Origin: an uncultured Paracoccaceae bacterium
GTDB taxonomy: Bacteria > Pseudomonadota > Alphaproteobacteria > Rhodobacterales > Rhodobacteraceae
Length of the DNA: 64,000 bases
Assembly: GCA_947500005.1 (NCBI GenBank)
Contig: CANMQJ010000017.1
Span: 1-64,000 of the forward strand
Reading direction: 5' to 3'
Below the pieces are notes generated by a model, which worked only from the letters and a program-made list of their open reading frames with translations, was not told the DNA's origin and made no database searches. This document shows positions 16,277-24,681 of this stretch, piece after piece (position 1 is the stretch's first letter; every line of letters begins with the position of its first letter). The translations under genes and the position numbers were made by a program.

Positions 16277-16645
16277 GTGGCACGTATTGCCGGCGTTAAC
16301 ATCCCGACTGCCAAGCGGGTACCAATCGCCCTCACCTACATCACCGGAATCGGCAACTCCACGGCCCGGGAAATCTGCGATGCCGTCGGCATCGACCAGT
16401 CCCGGCGCGTGAACGAGCTTTCGGATTCCGAAGTTCTGGCCATCCGCGAACATATCGACGCGAACGTCACCGTCGAAGGCGACCTGCGCCGTGAAGTTCA
16501 GATGAACATCAAGCGCCTGATGGACCTCGGCTGCTATCGCGGCCTGCGTCATCGCCGCAACCTCCCCGTGCGCGGTCAGCGCACCCATACCAACGCACGC
16601 ACGCGCAAGGGCCCCGCAAAGGCCATTGCCGGCAAGAAGAAGTAA
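16277..16645 (+). CDS. rpsM: 30S ribosomal protein S13
   Basis: This is a 122-residue S13 with ARIAGVNIPTAKRVPIALTYITGIG and the C-terminal RGQRTHTNARTRKGPAKAI tail that touches P-site tRNA. The start codon is GTG, 16277-16279, after AAAAGGAAAG. It is first in the block rpsM-rpsK-rpoA. Confidence 0.97.
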   Translation: MARIAGVNIPTAKRVPIALTYITGIGNSTAREICDAVGIDQSRRVNELSDSEVLAIREHIDANVTVEGDLRREVQMNIKRLMDLGCYRGLRHRRNLPVRGQRTHTNARTRKGPAKAIAGKKK

Positions 16646-16660
16646 GGGGAGAGCTGATCA

Positions 16661-17053
16661 ATGGCACGTGATACCCGTCGCTCGACGAAAAAGAAGGTCT
16701 CCAAGAACATCGCCACCGGTGTGGCGCATGTGAACTCGTCCTTCAACAACACCAAGATCCTGATCTCGGACGTGCAGGGCAACGCGATCTCCTGGTCGTC
16801 CGCCGGCACCATGGGCTTCAAGGGTTCGCGCAAATCGACCCCCTATGCCGCGCAGATGGCCGCCGAAGACGCCGGCCGCAAGGCACAGGAACATGGCGTC
16901 AAGACGCTCGAAGTCGAAGTGCAGGGGCCCGGTTCGGGTCGTGAATCGGCTCTGCGCGCTCTGGCCGCTGCCGGCTTCAACATCACGTCGATCCGCGACG
17001 TGACGCCGATCGCCCATAACGGCTGCCGCCCGCCGAAGCGTCGCCGCGTCTGA
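16661..17053 (+). CDS. rpsK: 30S ribosomal protein S11
   Basis: This is a 130-residue S11, a platform protein near the mRNA exit, with VAHVNSSFNNTKILISDVQGNAISWSS, GPGSGRESALRAL and the invariant NGCRPPKRRRV end. AAGGGGAG precedes the ATG. Confidence 0.98.
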   Translation: MARDTRRSTKKKVSKNIATGVAHVNSSFNNTKILISDVQGNAISWSSAGTMGFKGSRKSTPYAAQMAAEDAGRKAQEHGVKTLEVEVQGPGSGRESALRALAAAGFNITSIRDVTPIAHNGCRPPKRRRV

Positions 17054-17070
17054 TCATTCGGATTTTTTAG

Positions 17071-17113
17071 CCGGGGCTGTGTCCATGAACACGGCCCCGG
17101 TCCGCTGTTTTTT
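17071..17113 (+). terminator. Attenuator-like hairpin between rpsK and rpoA
   Basis: CCGGGGCTGTG (17071-17081) and CACGGCCCCGG (17090-17100) form an 11-bp stem with one G-U pair. TTTTTT follows 7 nt later at 17108-17113. The gap before the T run suggests partial rather than full termination, which would set the rpoA level relative to S13/S11. Confidence 0.55.
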
Positions 17114-17172
17114 GAACCTCGGGCGTCTGAGCCTTGCCGGTCATGGGGCACAGACAGGAATGGAGGGTTTAC

Positions 17173-18189
17173 ATGATCCACAAGAATTGGGCTGAACTGA
17201 TCAAGCCGACCCAGCTTGACGTAAAGCCGGGCAACGATCCCGCACGTCAGGCGACCGTGGTCGCCGAACCGCTGGAGCGCGGCTTCGGTCTGACCCTGGG
17301 CAACGCCCTGCGCCGGATCCTGATGAGCTCGCTCCAGGGCGGCGCCATCACCAGCGTCCAGATCGACAACGTCCTGCACGAGTTCTCCTCGGTCGCGGGC
17401 GTGCGCGAGGATGTCACCGACATCATCCTGAACCTCAAGCAGGTCGCTCTGCGCATGGAAGTCGAAGGGCCCAAGCGCCTCTCGATCCAGGCCAAGGGTC
17501 CGGCCGTGGTCACCGCGGGTGACATCTCGGAAAGCAACGGGATCGAGATCCTGAACCGCGATCACGTGATCTGCCACCTTGACGACGGGGCCGACCTGTT
17601 CATGGAACTGACCGTGAACACCGGCAAGGGCTATGTCTCTGCCGACAAGAACAAGCCCGAGGATGCGCCCATCGGGCTGATCCCGATCGACGCGATCTAT
17701 TCGCCGGTCAAGCGCGTCGCCTATGACGTGCAGCCGACCCGCGAGGGCCAGGTGCTGGATTACGACAAGCTCTCGATGAAGATCGAGACCGACGGCTCCG
17801 TCACCCCCGAGGACGCCGTGGCCTATGCCGCGCGCATCCTCCAGGACCAGCTGTCGATCTTCGTGAACTTTGACGAGCCGGAATCGGCCTCCCGCCAGGA
17901 CGACGATGACGGGCTGGAATTCAACCCGCTGCTGCTCAAGAAGGTGGACGAGCTGGAACTGTCGGTCCGCTCGGCCAACTGCCTCAAGAACGACAACATC
18001 GTCTATATCGGCGACCTCATCCAGAAGACCGAAGCCGAGATGCTGCGCACCCCGAACTTCGGCCGCAAGTCGCTCAACGAGATCAAGGAAGTGCTCTCGG
18101 GCATGGGTCTGCATCTCGGGATGGACGTGGATGACTGGCCGCCCGACAACATCGAGGACCTCGCCAAGAAATACGAGGACTCGTTCTGA
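17173..18189 (+). CDS. rpoA: DNA-directed RNA polymerase subunit alpha
   Basis: This is a 338-residue alpha subunit. The N-terminal dimerisation domain (to about residue 235) has ERGFGLTLGNALRRILMSSLQG and the C-terminal domain has LSVRSANCLKNDNIVYIGDL, carrying the arginine that contacts UP elements and activators in E. coli. The ATG at 17173 follows TGGAGGG at 17161-17167. Downstream, rplQ is separated by a 186-bp spacer that contains a tandem motif pair. Confidence 0.98.
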   Translation: MIHKNWAELIKPTQLDVKPGNDPARQATVVAEPLERGFGLTLGNALRRILMSSLQGGAITSVQIDNVLHEFSSVAGVREDVTDIILNLKQVALRMEVEGPKRLSIQAKGPAVVTAGDISESNGIEILNRDHVICHLDDGADLFMELTVNTGKGYVSADKNKPEDAPIGLIPIDAIYSPVKRVAYDVQPTREGQVLDYDKLSMKIETDGSVTPEDAVAYAARILQDQLSIFVNFDEPESASRQDDDDGLEFNPLLLKKVDELELSVRSANCLKNDNIVYIGDLIQKTEAEMLRTPNFGRKSLNEIKEVLSGMGLHLGMDVDDWPPDNIEDLAKKYEDSF

Positions 18190-18236
18190 TCCAGCCGGGC
18201 AGGGGGAACCGCGCGGTACCCCCTCTCGCACTGCGA

Positions 18237-18283
18237 TGTACAAAACGGTCATTGCCCCTCCGGGGGCATGTACAAAACGGTCA
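18237..18283. promoter_or_regulatory. Tandem TGTACAAAACGGTCA motif pair before rplQ
   Basis: The 15-mer TGTACAAAACGGTCA occurs at 18237-18251 and again at 18269-18283, exactly 32 bp apart. A perfect hairpin TGCCCC (18253-18258) / GGGGCA (18263-18268) lies between them. The same motif in opposite orientation and with the same 32-bp spacing lies before the CHRD-RTX gene at 59996-60042. A DNA-binding regulator is the simplest explanation, but its identity is unknown. Confidence 0.65.
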
Positions 18284-18375
18284 AAATGGGCATCCCGCCC
18301 CAAGGTGAGCGGCTGACACGCATCGGCCGCCGGACAAAGCAAACCGCCCGTAGAGGGCAAACCGGAGATTGAAAA

Positions 18376-18795
18376 ATGCGTCACGCAAAAGGCTACCGCC
18401 GCCTCAACCGCACCCACGAACACCGCAAGGCACTGTTTTCCAACATGGCCGGCTCGCTGATCGAGCACGAGCAGATCAAGACCACCCTGCCCAAGGCCAA
18501 GGAACTGCGCCCCATCGTGGAAAAGCTGATCACCCTGGGCAAGCGCGGTGACCTGCACGCCCGCCGCCTCGCCGCCTCGCGCCTGAAGGAAGACAAGGAC
18601 GTGGCCAAGCTGTTCGAGGTTCTGGGCCCGCGCTACAAGGACCGCCAGGGCGGCTATGTCCGTATTCTCAAAGCAGGATTCCGCTACGGTGACATGGCTC
18701 CCATGGCCATCATCGAGCTTGTTGACCGCGATGTCGACGCCAAGGGCGCGGCCGACAAGGCCCGCGTGGCCGAGTTCGAAGACGCCGAAGACTGA
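18376..18795 (+). CDS. rplQ: 50S ribosomal protein L17
   Basis: This is a 139-residue L17 (MRHAKGYRRLNRTHEHRKALF) with the conserved SLIEHEQIKTTLPKAKELRPIVEKLITL. It lies near the peptide exit. It normally follows rpoA closely; here the spacer with the 32-bp-spaced motif pair suggests it has separate control. It is the last gene of the ribosomal cluster. Confidence 0.98.
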   Translation: MRHAKGYRRLNRTHEHRKALFSNMAGSLIEHEQIKTTLPKAKELRPIVEKLITLGKRGDLHARRLAASRLKEDKDVAKLFEVLGPRYKDRQGGYVRILKAGFRYGDMAPMAIIELVDRDVDAKGAADKARVAEFEDAED

Positions 18796-18820
18796 TAAGT
18801 TTTCCCCAAGGGAATGCACG

Positions 18821-18851
18821 AAGGCCGCCGGAACGATCCGGCGGCCTTTTT
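18821..18851 (+). terminator. Terminator after rplQ
   Basis: A 12-bp perfect stem AAGGCCGCCGGA (18821-18832) / TCCGGCGGCCTT (18837-18848) runs into a T run to 18851. It closes the ribosomal cluster and also faces the convergent gene ending at 18879. Confidence 0.92.
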
Positions 18852-18878
18852 CATTTCGATCAGGCAGAAGGGAAGGTT

Positions 18879-19328
18879 CTAAGCGATCTCTTCTTTCACC
18901 AGCCTTTCGATTTCGTCGATCGGGTGGTTGGTCAGCGTCTTCGGCACCTCGGCCACGATCTTGCTGGTCACTTCCTGATGCATGTCCTTGCGCAGTTCAC
19001 CCAGAACCTGTGGCGAGGCGACCAGCACCAACTTGTCGAAACGACCTTTATGCGCTTGCTTGTAAAGGATTTCCGACAAGTCCGCGGCAAAACGCTCCTT
19101 GGCCAGCTCGTGCCAGTCCGTGTCATCCATGGCGGACCGCTGCTGCACCCCGGTGTCGTTCATCCGACCGGGCCGGTTCGCCGACTGCTCGCGATCCGAG
19201 GGGTTTTCCTGCGTCTCCATGCGCACGACCTCAAGGTTGGGATCCTCGCCATCGGTCTGGTTTTCAAGGAAAAGGGCCTTTTCGCTGTCGGTGATGACGA
19301 CCCAGGTGCCCTGCTTGATCTCGGCCAT
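18879..19328 (-). CDS. Host attachment family protein (baeRF/eRF1-like fold)
   Basis: This 149-residue protein begins MAEIKQGTWVVITDSEKALFLEN and has the central DWHELAKERFAADLSEILYKQ and KFDKLVLVASPQVLGELR-like stretch, followed by the LTNHPIDEIERLV end. This matches the host attachment protein family, whose name comes from Agrobacterium genes linked to plant attachment. The fold is related to archaeal/eukaryotic release factor domains, and the true role is unclear. The start at 19328 is 2 nt after the stop of the upstream gene, so the two form an operon. The frame is open further upstream but through unrelated sequence. Confidence 0.8.
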   Translation of the reverse strand: MAEIKQGTWVVITDSEKALFLENQTDGEDPNLEVVRMETQENPSDREQSANRPGRMNDTGVQQRSAMDDTDWHELAKERFAADLSEILYKQAHKGRFDKLVLVASPQVLGELRKDMHQEVTSKIVAEVPKTLTNHPIDEIERLVKEEIA

Positions 19329-19330
19329 GC

Positions 19331-19558
19331 TTACACCTTTCCGTTCGTGGTGTTGACGTCGTGGTCTTCGAGTTCGTCGGACTTGCGCACGCGGGTTGCC
19401 CCCGGCCGGTTCTGCTCGGCCTCCTTCTGGACGTCGCGAGTACCGACCTTGCGCTCCAGATTGCCGCCCTTTCGCCCTTGATGCGAAGGGGTTTCGTCCT
19501 TGTCCACGAACTCTTCGGTCTCGCGGGTGCCGTCTTCGGAGCGATAGCGTCTGGCCAT
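19331..19558 (-). CDS. Small hydrophilic protein of unknown function
   Basis: This 75-residue protein (MARRYRSEDGTRETEEFVDKDE...) is almost wholly charged and polar and is predicted to be disordered. I do not recognise it. A textbook AAAGGAGG precedes the start. It sits directly upstream of the host attachment gene and shares its promoter region with the divergent protease gene (124 bp between start codons). The ribosome binding site and tight operon spacing support a real gene. Confidence 0.65.
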   Translation of the reverse strand: MARRYRSEDGTRETEEFVDKDETPSHQGRKGGNLERKVGTRDVQKEAEQNRPGATRVRKSDELEDHDVNTTNGKV

Positions 19559-19682
19559 TGTGGACCTCCTTTACTTGATCGTTCGGAGTCAACCCGCCAG
19601 CGCCCGTCCTGTTCCGCCCGGTCCGCTTGCAATGGTTGCCTGCCCCGCGCATATCTGGGGCGCGAAACGAACGGAGGTTCGA

Positions 19683-21065
19683 ATGGTCCGCAGCATTATC
19701 CTGATGGTCGTCCTGTCGCTTGCCACCTCGGTGCAGGCCGAAACCCGCGTGCCGCAAAGCGCCTCCGAGATTTCGCTGGGATTCGCGCCCGTCGTGCGCG
19801 AGGCGCGGCCCGCCGTGGTCAACATCTATGCGCGCATCGTCCGCCCAGGTCGGCAGCGCGGGCTGTTCTCGGATCCGTTCTTCCGCGATTTCTTCGGCGA
19901 CATGCCCTCCCCGCGTCCGCAGGTGCAGAATTCACTCGGTTCGGGCGTCATCCTGGGCGCTGACGGGTATGTCGTTTCGAATTACCACGTCGTGGGCCAG
20001 GCATCCGAAATCCGCGTCGTGACCGCCGACCGGCGCGAGTTCACGGCAGAGGTGGTGCTGGGAGACGAGGAAAGCGACATTGCGATCCTGCGCCTTGAAG
20101 GGGCCGAGGACCTCCCCTTTCTGCGGCTGCGCGACAGTGACGATGTCGAGGTGGGCGAGTTGGTGCTGGCGATCGGCAACCCGTTCGGCATCGGCCAGAC
20201 CGTCAGCAGCGGGATCGTCTCGGGCCTGGCCCGGTCGGGTGTGGCGACGGGCAACGCCCGCGGTTATTTCATCCAGACCGACGCGGCGATCAACCCGGGC
20301 AACTCGGGCGGTGCGCTGATCGACGTGAACGGCGACCTGATCGGCATCAACACCTCGATCCTGACCCGCTCCGGAGGATCGAACGGCATCGGGTTCGCGA
20401 TCCCCGCCAACCTCGTGGCCGAGTTCCTGCGCCAGGCGCGCGAGGGTCAGGAGACGTTCCAGCGCCCGTGGGCCGGCATGGCGGGCCAGCCGATGAGTGC
20501 TGGCATCGCCGAGTCGCTTGGCCTGACCTTTCCCGAAGGCGTGGTGATCGCCGACCTGCACCCTGACAGCCCTGTCGCGCAGGCCGGTTTCCGCGTCGGT
20601 GACATCGTGACCCATGTCGACGGCGAGGAGGTCAATTCCCCATCCGAGATGATGTTCCGAATGTCCATCGCGGGAATCGGCGGCCAGGTCGTGATGACCC
20701 GCCTGCGCGATGGCGAGCGCGAGAACCTGCGCGTTACCCTGATGGCCGCGCCGGACGAGCCGCCAGCCGAAGAGACCGTTCTGGGAGACCGGTCCCTTAT
20801 GCCTGGGCTCGCCGTGGCGCGTATCAATCCGGCGGTGCTGCTCCGGCTGAACCTGCCGCTATCGGCCTCGGGTGTGGCGGTCGAGGATCCCGGCCCCTAT
20901 GGAGCGCGGGCCGGGCTGCAACGGGGTGACGTTCTGGCGGCGGTCAATGGGGAGCCGGTGGAACGTCCCCGTGACCTGGAGCGCGCCCTGCGCGAGGCCG
21001 GTCGCTGGCTGCGTCTGGATCTGTTGCGCCGCGGGCAGCCCGTGACCCTGCGGCTGAGGCTCTGA
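19683..21065 (+). CDS. DegP/DegQ-type periplasmic serine protease
   Basis: This 460-residue HtrA family protease has a signal peptide (VRSIILMVVLSLATSVQA, cut near residue 21). The trypsin-like domain carries the triad His in SNYHVVGQA, Asp in ESDIAILRL and Ser in NPGNSGGAL. Two PDZ domains follow (about 260-350 and 370-460; the second ends in GLQRGDVLAAVNGEPV). It degrades or refolds misfolded envelope proteins. The start at 19683 follows CGGAGG and opens directly on the signal peptide, so it is preferred over an upstream in-frame ATG. rarA begins 4 nt after its stop. Confidence 0.88.
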   Translation: MVRSIILMVVLSLATSVQAETRVPQSASEISLGFAPVVREARPAVVNIYARIVRPGRQRGLFSDPFFRDFFGDMPSPRPQVQNSLGSGVILGADGYVVSNYHVVGQASEIRVVTADRREFTAEVVLGDEESDIAILRLEGAEDLPFLRLRDSDDVEVGELVLAIGNPFGIGQTVSSGIVSGLARSGVATGNARGYFIQTDAAINPGNSGGALIDVNGDLIGINTSILTRSGGSNGIGFAIPANLVAEFLRQAREGQETFQRPWAGMAGQPMSAGIAESLGLTFPEGVVIADLHPDSPVAQAGFRVGDIVTHVDGEEVNSPSEMMFRMSIAGIGGQVVMTRLRDGERENLRVTLMAAPDEPPAEETVLGDRSLMPGLAVARINPAVLLRLNLPLSASGVAVEDPGPYGARAGLQRGDVLAAVNGEPVERPRDLERALREAGRWLRLDLLRRGQPVTLRLRL

Positions 21066-21068
21066 CCC

Positions 21069-22391
21069 GTGGCGGACCTGTTCGACAAACCCGGAGTGGA
21101 GCGCGACCGTGCGGACGGTGCGCCGCGCCCGCTGGCCGATCGGCTGCGGCCCCGAAAGCTGTCAGAGGTGATCGGTCAGGCGCAGGTTCTCGGGCCGGAC
21201 GCGCCGCTGGGCGTCATGCTGGCTTCGGGAAGCCTGTCCAGCCTTGTCTTCTGGGGCCCTCCCGGAGTGGGCAAGACCACCATCGCGCGGCTGCTGGCGC
21301 AGGAGACGGATCTGCATTTCGTCCAGATCAGCGCGATCTTTTCCGGCGTTGCCGAGTTGAAGAAGGTGTTCGAGGCGGCGTGGATGCGGCGGGCAAACGG
21401 GCAGGGGACACTTCTGTTCGTGGACGAGATCCACCGGTTCAACAAGGCGCAGCAGGACAGTTTCCTGCCGCATATGGAGGATGGGACGATCCTGCTGGTC
21501 GGCGCCACCACCGAAAACCCCTCCTTCGAGCTGAACGCGGCACTTCTGAGCCGGGCGCAGGTGCTGGTGCTGGAGCGGTTGTCGCTGGCCGATCTGGAAT
21601 TGCTGGCGCAGCGGGCCGAGAAGGAGCTTGGCCGGACCTTGCCGCTGACCGCCTCGGCGCGCGAGGCCCTGCAGGAGATGGCCGATGGTGACGGCCGCGC
21701 GCTGCTGAACCTGGTGGAGCAGGTGGCGGCCTGGAAGGTCGATGGCCAGCTCGACCGCGAGGCGCTTGCCGCCCGGCAGATGCGGCGGGCGACGAAATAC
21801 GACAAGTCGGGCGACGAGCATTACAACCTGATCTCGGCGCTGCACAAATCGGTGCGCGGCTCGGACCCGGACGCGGCGTTGTACTGGCTGGCGCGGATGC
21901 TGACGGGGGGCGAGGATCCGCGCTATCTTGCCCGGCGGATCACCCGCATGGCGGTGGAGGATATCGGGCTGGCCGATCCGCAGGCGCAGTCGATCTGCCT
22001 GCATGCGTGGGAAGTCTATGAACGTCTTGGCTCGCCGGAGGGAGAACTGGCGCTGGCGCAGGCGGTGATCTACCTTGCCCTCGCGCCGAAATCGAATGGC
22101 GGTTACGTGGGCTACAAGGCGGCGATGCGGCTGGCGAAGAAGTCGGGCAGCGAACCGCCGCCCAAGCATATCCTCAACGCGCCGACCGGGCTGATGAAGG
22201 ACCAGGGCTATGGCAAGGGCTATGCCTATGACCACGATGCCGAGGAGGGGTTTTCGGGCCAGAATTACTTTCCCGACGGGATGGAAAGGCCCGAGCTTTA
22301 CCAGCCGGTCGAACGCGGATTCGAGCGCGAGTTGAAGAAGCGGCTGGAGTATTTCGCCCGGTTGCGCATGCAACGATCCCAGGGGGAGTGA
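21069..22391 (+). CDS. rarA: Replication-associated recombination protein A (MgsA/RarA AAA+ ATPase)
   Basis: This 440-residue protein has the opening PLADRLRPRKLSEVIGQAQVLGP, Walker A GPPGVGKTT, Walker B LLFVDEIHRFNKAQQD and sensor GATTENPSFELNAALLSR. The C-terminal tetramerisation part (HKSVRGSDPDAALYWLARM) is also present. RarA acts at stalled replication forks. The start is GTG at 21069, 4 nt after the protease stop, so the two genes are probably co-transcribed. A large hairpin follows the gene. Confidence 0.95.
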   Translation: MADLFDKPGVERDRADGAPRPLADRLRPRKLSEVIGQAQVLGPDAPLGVMLASGSLSSLVFWGPPGVGKTTIARLLAQETDLHFVQISAIFSGVAELKKVFEAAWMRRANGQGTLLFVDEIHRFNKAQQDSFLPHMEDGTILLVGATTENPSFELNAALLSRAQVLVLERLSLADLELLAQRAEKELGRTLPLTASAREALQEMADGDGRALLNLVEQVAAWKVDGQLDREALAARQMRRATKYDKSGDEHYNLISALHKSVRGSDPDAALYWLARMLTGGEDPRYLARRITRMAVEDIGLADPQAQSICLHAWEVYERLGSPEGELALAQAVIYLALAPKSNGGYVGYKAAMRLAKKSGSEPPPKHILNAPTGLMKDQGYGKGYAYDHDAEEGFSGQNYFPDGMERPELYQPVERGFERELKKRLEYFARLRMQRSQGE

Positions 22392-22404
22392 GAGGCGTCA
22401 TGCC

Positions 22405-22455
22405 GGGCAGCGCGGCGCAGCGCCCACCCACCCACACCGCTGCGCCGCGCTGCCC
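22405..22455. terminator. Very long hairpin between rarA and crcB
   Basis: An 18-bp perfect inverted repeat (22405-22422 with 22438-22455) encloses a 15-nt loop of repeated CCCA. TTT follows. It is far longer than the other terminators in the window and may act as a terminator or mRNA 3' end stabiliser. Confidence 0.7.
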
Positions 22456-22580
22456 TTTGCGACACCTGCCGCGTGCGGCCCGTCCCAACACCGAGGGGTG
22501 CGGGCGCAAGCCCCCCGCCCGAGGGGCCGGCAGCGCCGCCGGTCCTTGACTCCTGACCTCGTGCGGGCGAGAGGAGCGGC

Positions 22581-22961
22581 ATGATCCTGTCTCTTTCCCA
22601 AGTGGCCCTTGGCGGCGCCGTCGGCGCGAGCCTGCGCTACCTCGCCGGTATCGGTGCCATGCGCCTTTTCGGGCCGCAGCCCTTCCCGGTCGCGATCCTG
22701 TCGGTCAACGTGCTGGGCTCTTTCCTCATGGGCGTCTTCGTCGCCGTCGCCGCGCATCGGGGGCTGACACATCTGAGCCCGCTGGTGATGACGGGGCTCC
22801 TGGGCGGGTTCACCACCTTTTCCGCCTTCTCGCTGGAGGCGGTCACGCTGTGGGAGCGGGGCGCGACCGGCCAAGCGGCGGTTTACATTGCGCTCTCGGT
22901 CGGGCTGTCGATCGGGGCACTGGTGGCGGGACTGGCCTTCGCACGGGGGATATTCGCATGA
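22581..22961 (+). CDS. crcB: Fluoride efflux channel CrcB/Fluc
   Basis: This is a 126-residue four-helix membrane protein with the Fluc features GGAVGASLRY at the N-terminus, LSVNVLGSFLMGV (the pore asparagine) and LLGGFTTFSAFS (phenylalanine box). Fluc channels work as dual-topology dimers that export fluoride. It overlaps the next gene by 4 nt. No fluoride riboswitch could be recognised in the 190 bp upstream. Confidence 0.93.
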   Translation: MILSLSQVALGGAVGASLRYLAGIGAMRLFGPQPFPVAILSVNVLGSFLMGVFVAVAAHRGLTHLSPLVMTGLLGGFTTFSAFSLEAVTLWERGATGQAAVYIALSVGLSIGALVAGLAFARGIFA

Positions 22962-24001
22962 GCGGCGTTCAGACCATTACCGTCTCGGCAGAGGATGGCG
23001 ACCAGCGGCTCGACCGGTGGCTGCGGCGCATGTTTCCGCATGTGAGCCAGGGCCGCATCGAGAAGATGTGCCGCAAGGGCGAGCTGCGCGTCGATGGTGG
23101 GCGGGTCAAGGCTTCCACCCGGCTCGAGGCAGGGCAGCAGGTGCGCGTGCCGCCGTTGCCCGAGGTCGATCACAAGCCGACCGAAGCGCGGCCCCGCGTT
23201 TCAGCGGCCGATGCAAAAATGATCCGCGACTGTGTGATCTGGCGCGACGATCACATCATTGCACTGAACAAGCCGCATGGCCTGCCGGTACAGGGCGGCA
23301 GCGGGTTGACGCGCCATGTCGACGGGCTGGGCGAGGCGCTGCGCTTCGGGCTGGAGGAGAACCCGCGGCTTGTACATCGGCTGGACAAGGACACCTCGGG
23401 CGTGCTGTTGCTGGCCCGGACGCGCGAGGCGGCCAAGGGGCTGACGGCGGCGTTCCGGCATCGCAACACCAAGAAGATCTACTGGGCGCTCGTCGCCGGT
23501 GTACCCACGCCCTACCTGGGTGAGATTAAGACCGGGCTGGTCAAGGCGCCGGGCCACGGCGCCAAGGGCGAGGGCGAGAAGATGATTGCCGTTCACCCCT
23601 CGGAAATCGATGATACGCCGGGGGCCAAGCGGGCCCATACGCTTTATGCCACGCTTTATCGCGTGGCGGGACGCGCCTCTTGGGTGGCGATGGAACCGGT
23701 GACCGGCCGAACCCACCAACTGCGCGCGCATATGGCGGCAATCGGGCATCCCATCATCGGTGACGGCAAATATGGCGGATCCGGGCAGGAAAACCTCGGC
23801 GATGGCTGGGGGGCGCAGCTGGGCGGAATCATTTCGAAGAAGTTGCACCTGCATGCCCGCAGCCTGAGTTTCGAGCATCCGATAACGCGCAAGGCCGTGA
23901 CCGTCACCGCGCCCTTGCCGCCGCATATGGCCGAAAGCTGGGAGACGTTGGGCTGGACCGAGGACCTGGCCGCCGACGATCCTTTCGAGGAGTTGCGATG
24001 A
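22958..24001 (+). CDS. rluC: RluA-family 23S rRNA pseudouridine synthase
   Basis: This 347-residue protein has an N-terminal S4 RNA-binding domain (DQRLDRWLRRMFPHVSQGRIEKMCR, about 13-70) and the pseudouridine synthase domain with the catalytic aspartate in VHRLDKDTSGVLLLAR. The architecture fits RluC, which modifies 23S rRNA, though RluD-like substrates cannot be excluded. The start at 22958 overlaps crcB by ATGA. It also overlaps the next HAD gene by 4 nt, so four genes are translationally coupled in a row. Confidence 0.85.
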   Translation: MSGVQTITVSAEDGDQRLDRWLRRMFPHVSQGRIEKMCRKGELRVDGGRVKASTRLEAGQQVRVPPLPEVDHKPTEARPRVSAADAKMIRDCVIWRDDHIIALNKPHGLPVQGGSGLTRHVDGLGEALRFGLEENPRLVHRLDKDTSGVLLLARTREAAKGLTAAFRHRNTKKIYWALVAGVPTPYLGEIKTGLVKAPGHGAKGEGEKMIAVHPSEIDDTPGAKRAHTLYATLYRVAGRASWVAMEPVTGRTHQLRAHMAAIGHPIIGDGKYGGSGQENLGDGWGAQLGGIISKKLHLHARSLSFEHPITRKAVTVTAPLPPHMAESWETLGWTEDLAADDPFEELR

Positions 24002-24681
24002 GCGGACCGCTGAGGCTCGTGCTTTTCGACGTGGACGGCACGCTGGTGGACAGCCAGGAAGGTATCCTGGGCGCGATGAGTGCCGCGTTCGGTGCGGCGG
24101 GGCTCGCCGTTCCCTCGCGTGAGGCCGTTCTGGGCATTGTCGGTCTTTCCCTCCCCCTGGCGATGCAGCGGCTTGCGCCGGAGCAGCCGGGTGCGGTGCA
24201 CAAGCGGATGGAGGAGGCTTACAGAACGGCCTATTTCCAGCAGCGTGAAACCCTTGGCGCGGTGCATTCGCCGCTCTATCCGGGCGTTTTGGAGGTGCTG
24301 GAGAAACTCCACGCAGTGCCCGAGATCCTGATGGGGGTCGCGACCGGAAAGTCGCAGCGGGGGCTCGACGCGCTGATCGAGGCGCATGGGCTGGGCCGCT
24401 ACTTCGTAACGCGGCAATGCGCGGATCATCACCCGTCGAAACCGCATCCCTCGATGATCGAGGTCGCGCTGGCGGAAACAGGTGTCGCGCCGGAGGCAGC
24501 GGTGATGGTGGGTGACACCGCGTTCGACATGGAGATGGCCGCAGCGGCGGGAATCGCGGCAGTCGGGGTCGGCTGGGGCTATCACCGGCCCGAGATGTTG
24601 ACGGGCGCGCGCCGGGTGATCGACCGGTTCGAGGCGCTGCCGGCCGCGCTGGACGAGATCTGGAAGGATGTGACGGTATGA
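23998..24681 (+). CDS. HAD-superfamily hydrolase, phosphoglycolate phosphatase-like
   Basis: This is a 227-residue HAD subfamily IA protein. Motif I is LVLFDVDGTLVDSQEG with both nucleophile and acid aspartates, motif III lysine lies in HPSKPHPSM, and motif IV is MVGDTAFDMEMA. It is likely a small-molecule phosphatase (Gph-like); the substrate is not determinable. The position between rluC and atp12 with 4-nt overlaps is a common alphaproteobacterial arrangement. Confidence 0.85.
   Translation: MSGPLRLVLFDVDGTLVDSQEGILGAMSAAFGAAGLAVPSREAVLGIVGLSLPLAMQRLAPEQPGAVHKRMEEAYRTAYFQQRETLGAVHSPLYPGVLEVLEKLHAVPEILMGVATGKSQRGLDALIEAHGLGRYFVTRQCADHHPSKPHPSMIEVALAETGVAPEAAVMVGDTAFDMEMAAAAGIAAVGVGWGYHRPEMLTGARRVIDRFEALPAALDEIWKDVTV

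Noticed and set aside
18237..18283. Simple insertion-sequence footprint or REP element
   Set aside because: The motif is short, directly repeated at a fixed 32-bp offset and recurs at 59996-60042 with the same offset. Transposon ends would be inverted and flanked by target duplications, which are not seen.
22456..22580. Fluoride riboswitch upstream of crcB
   Set aside because: I could not find the conserved core of the crcB motif RNA in this spacer; only the long hairpin is evident.
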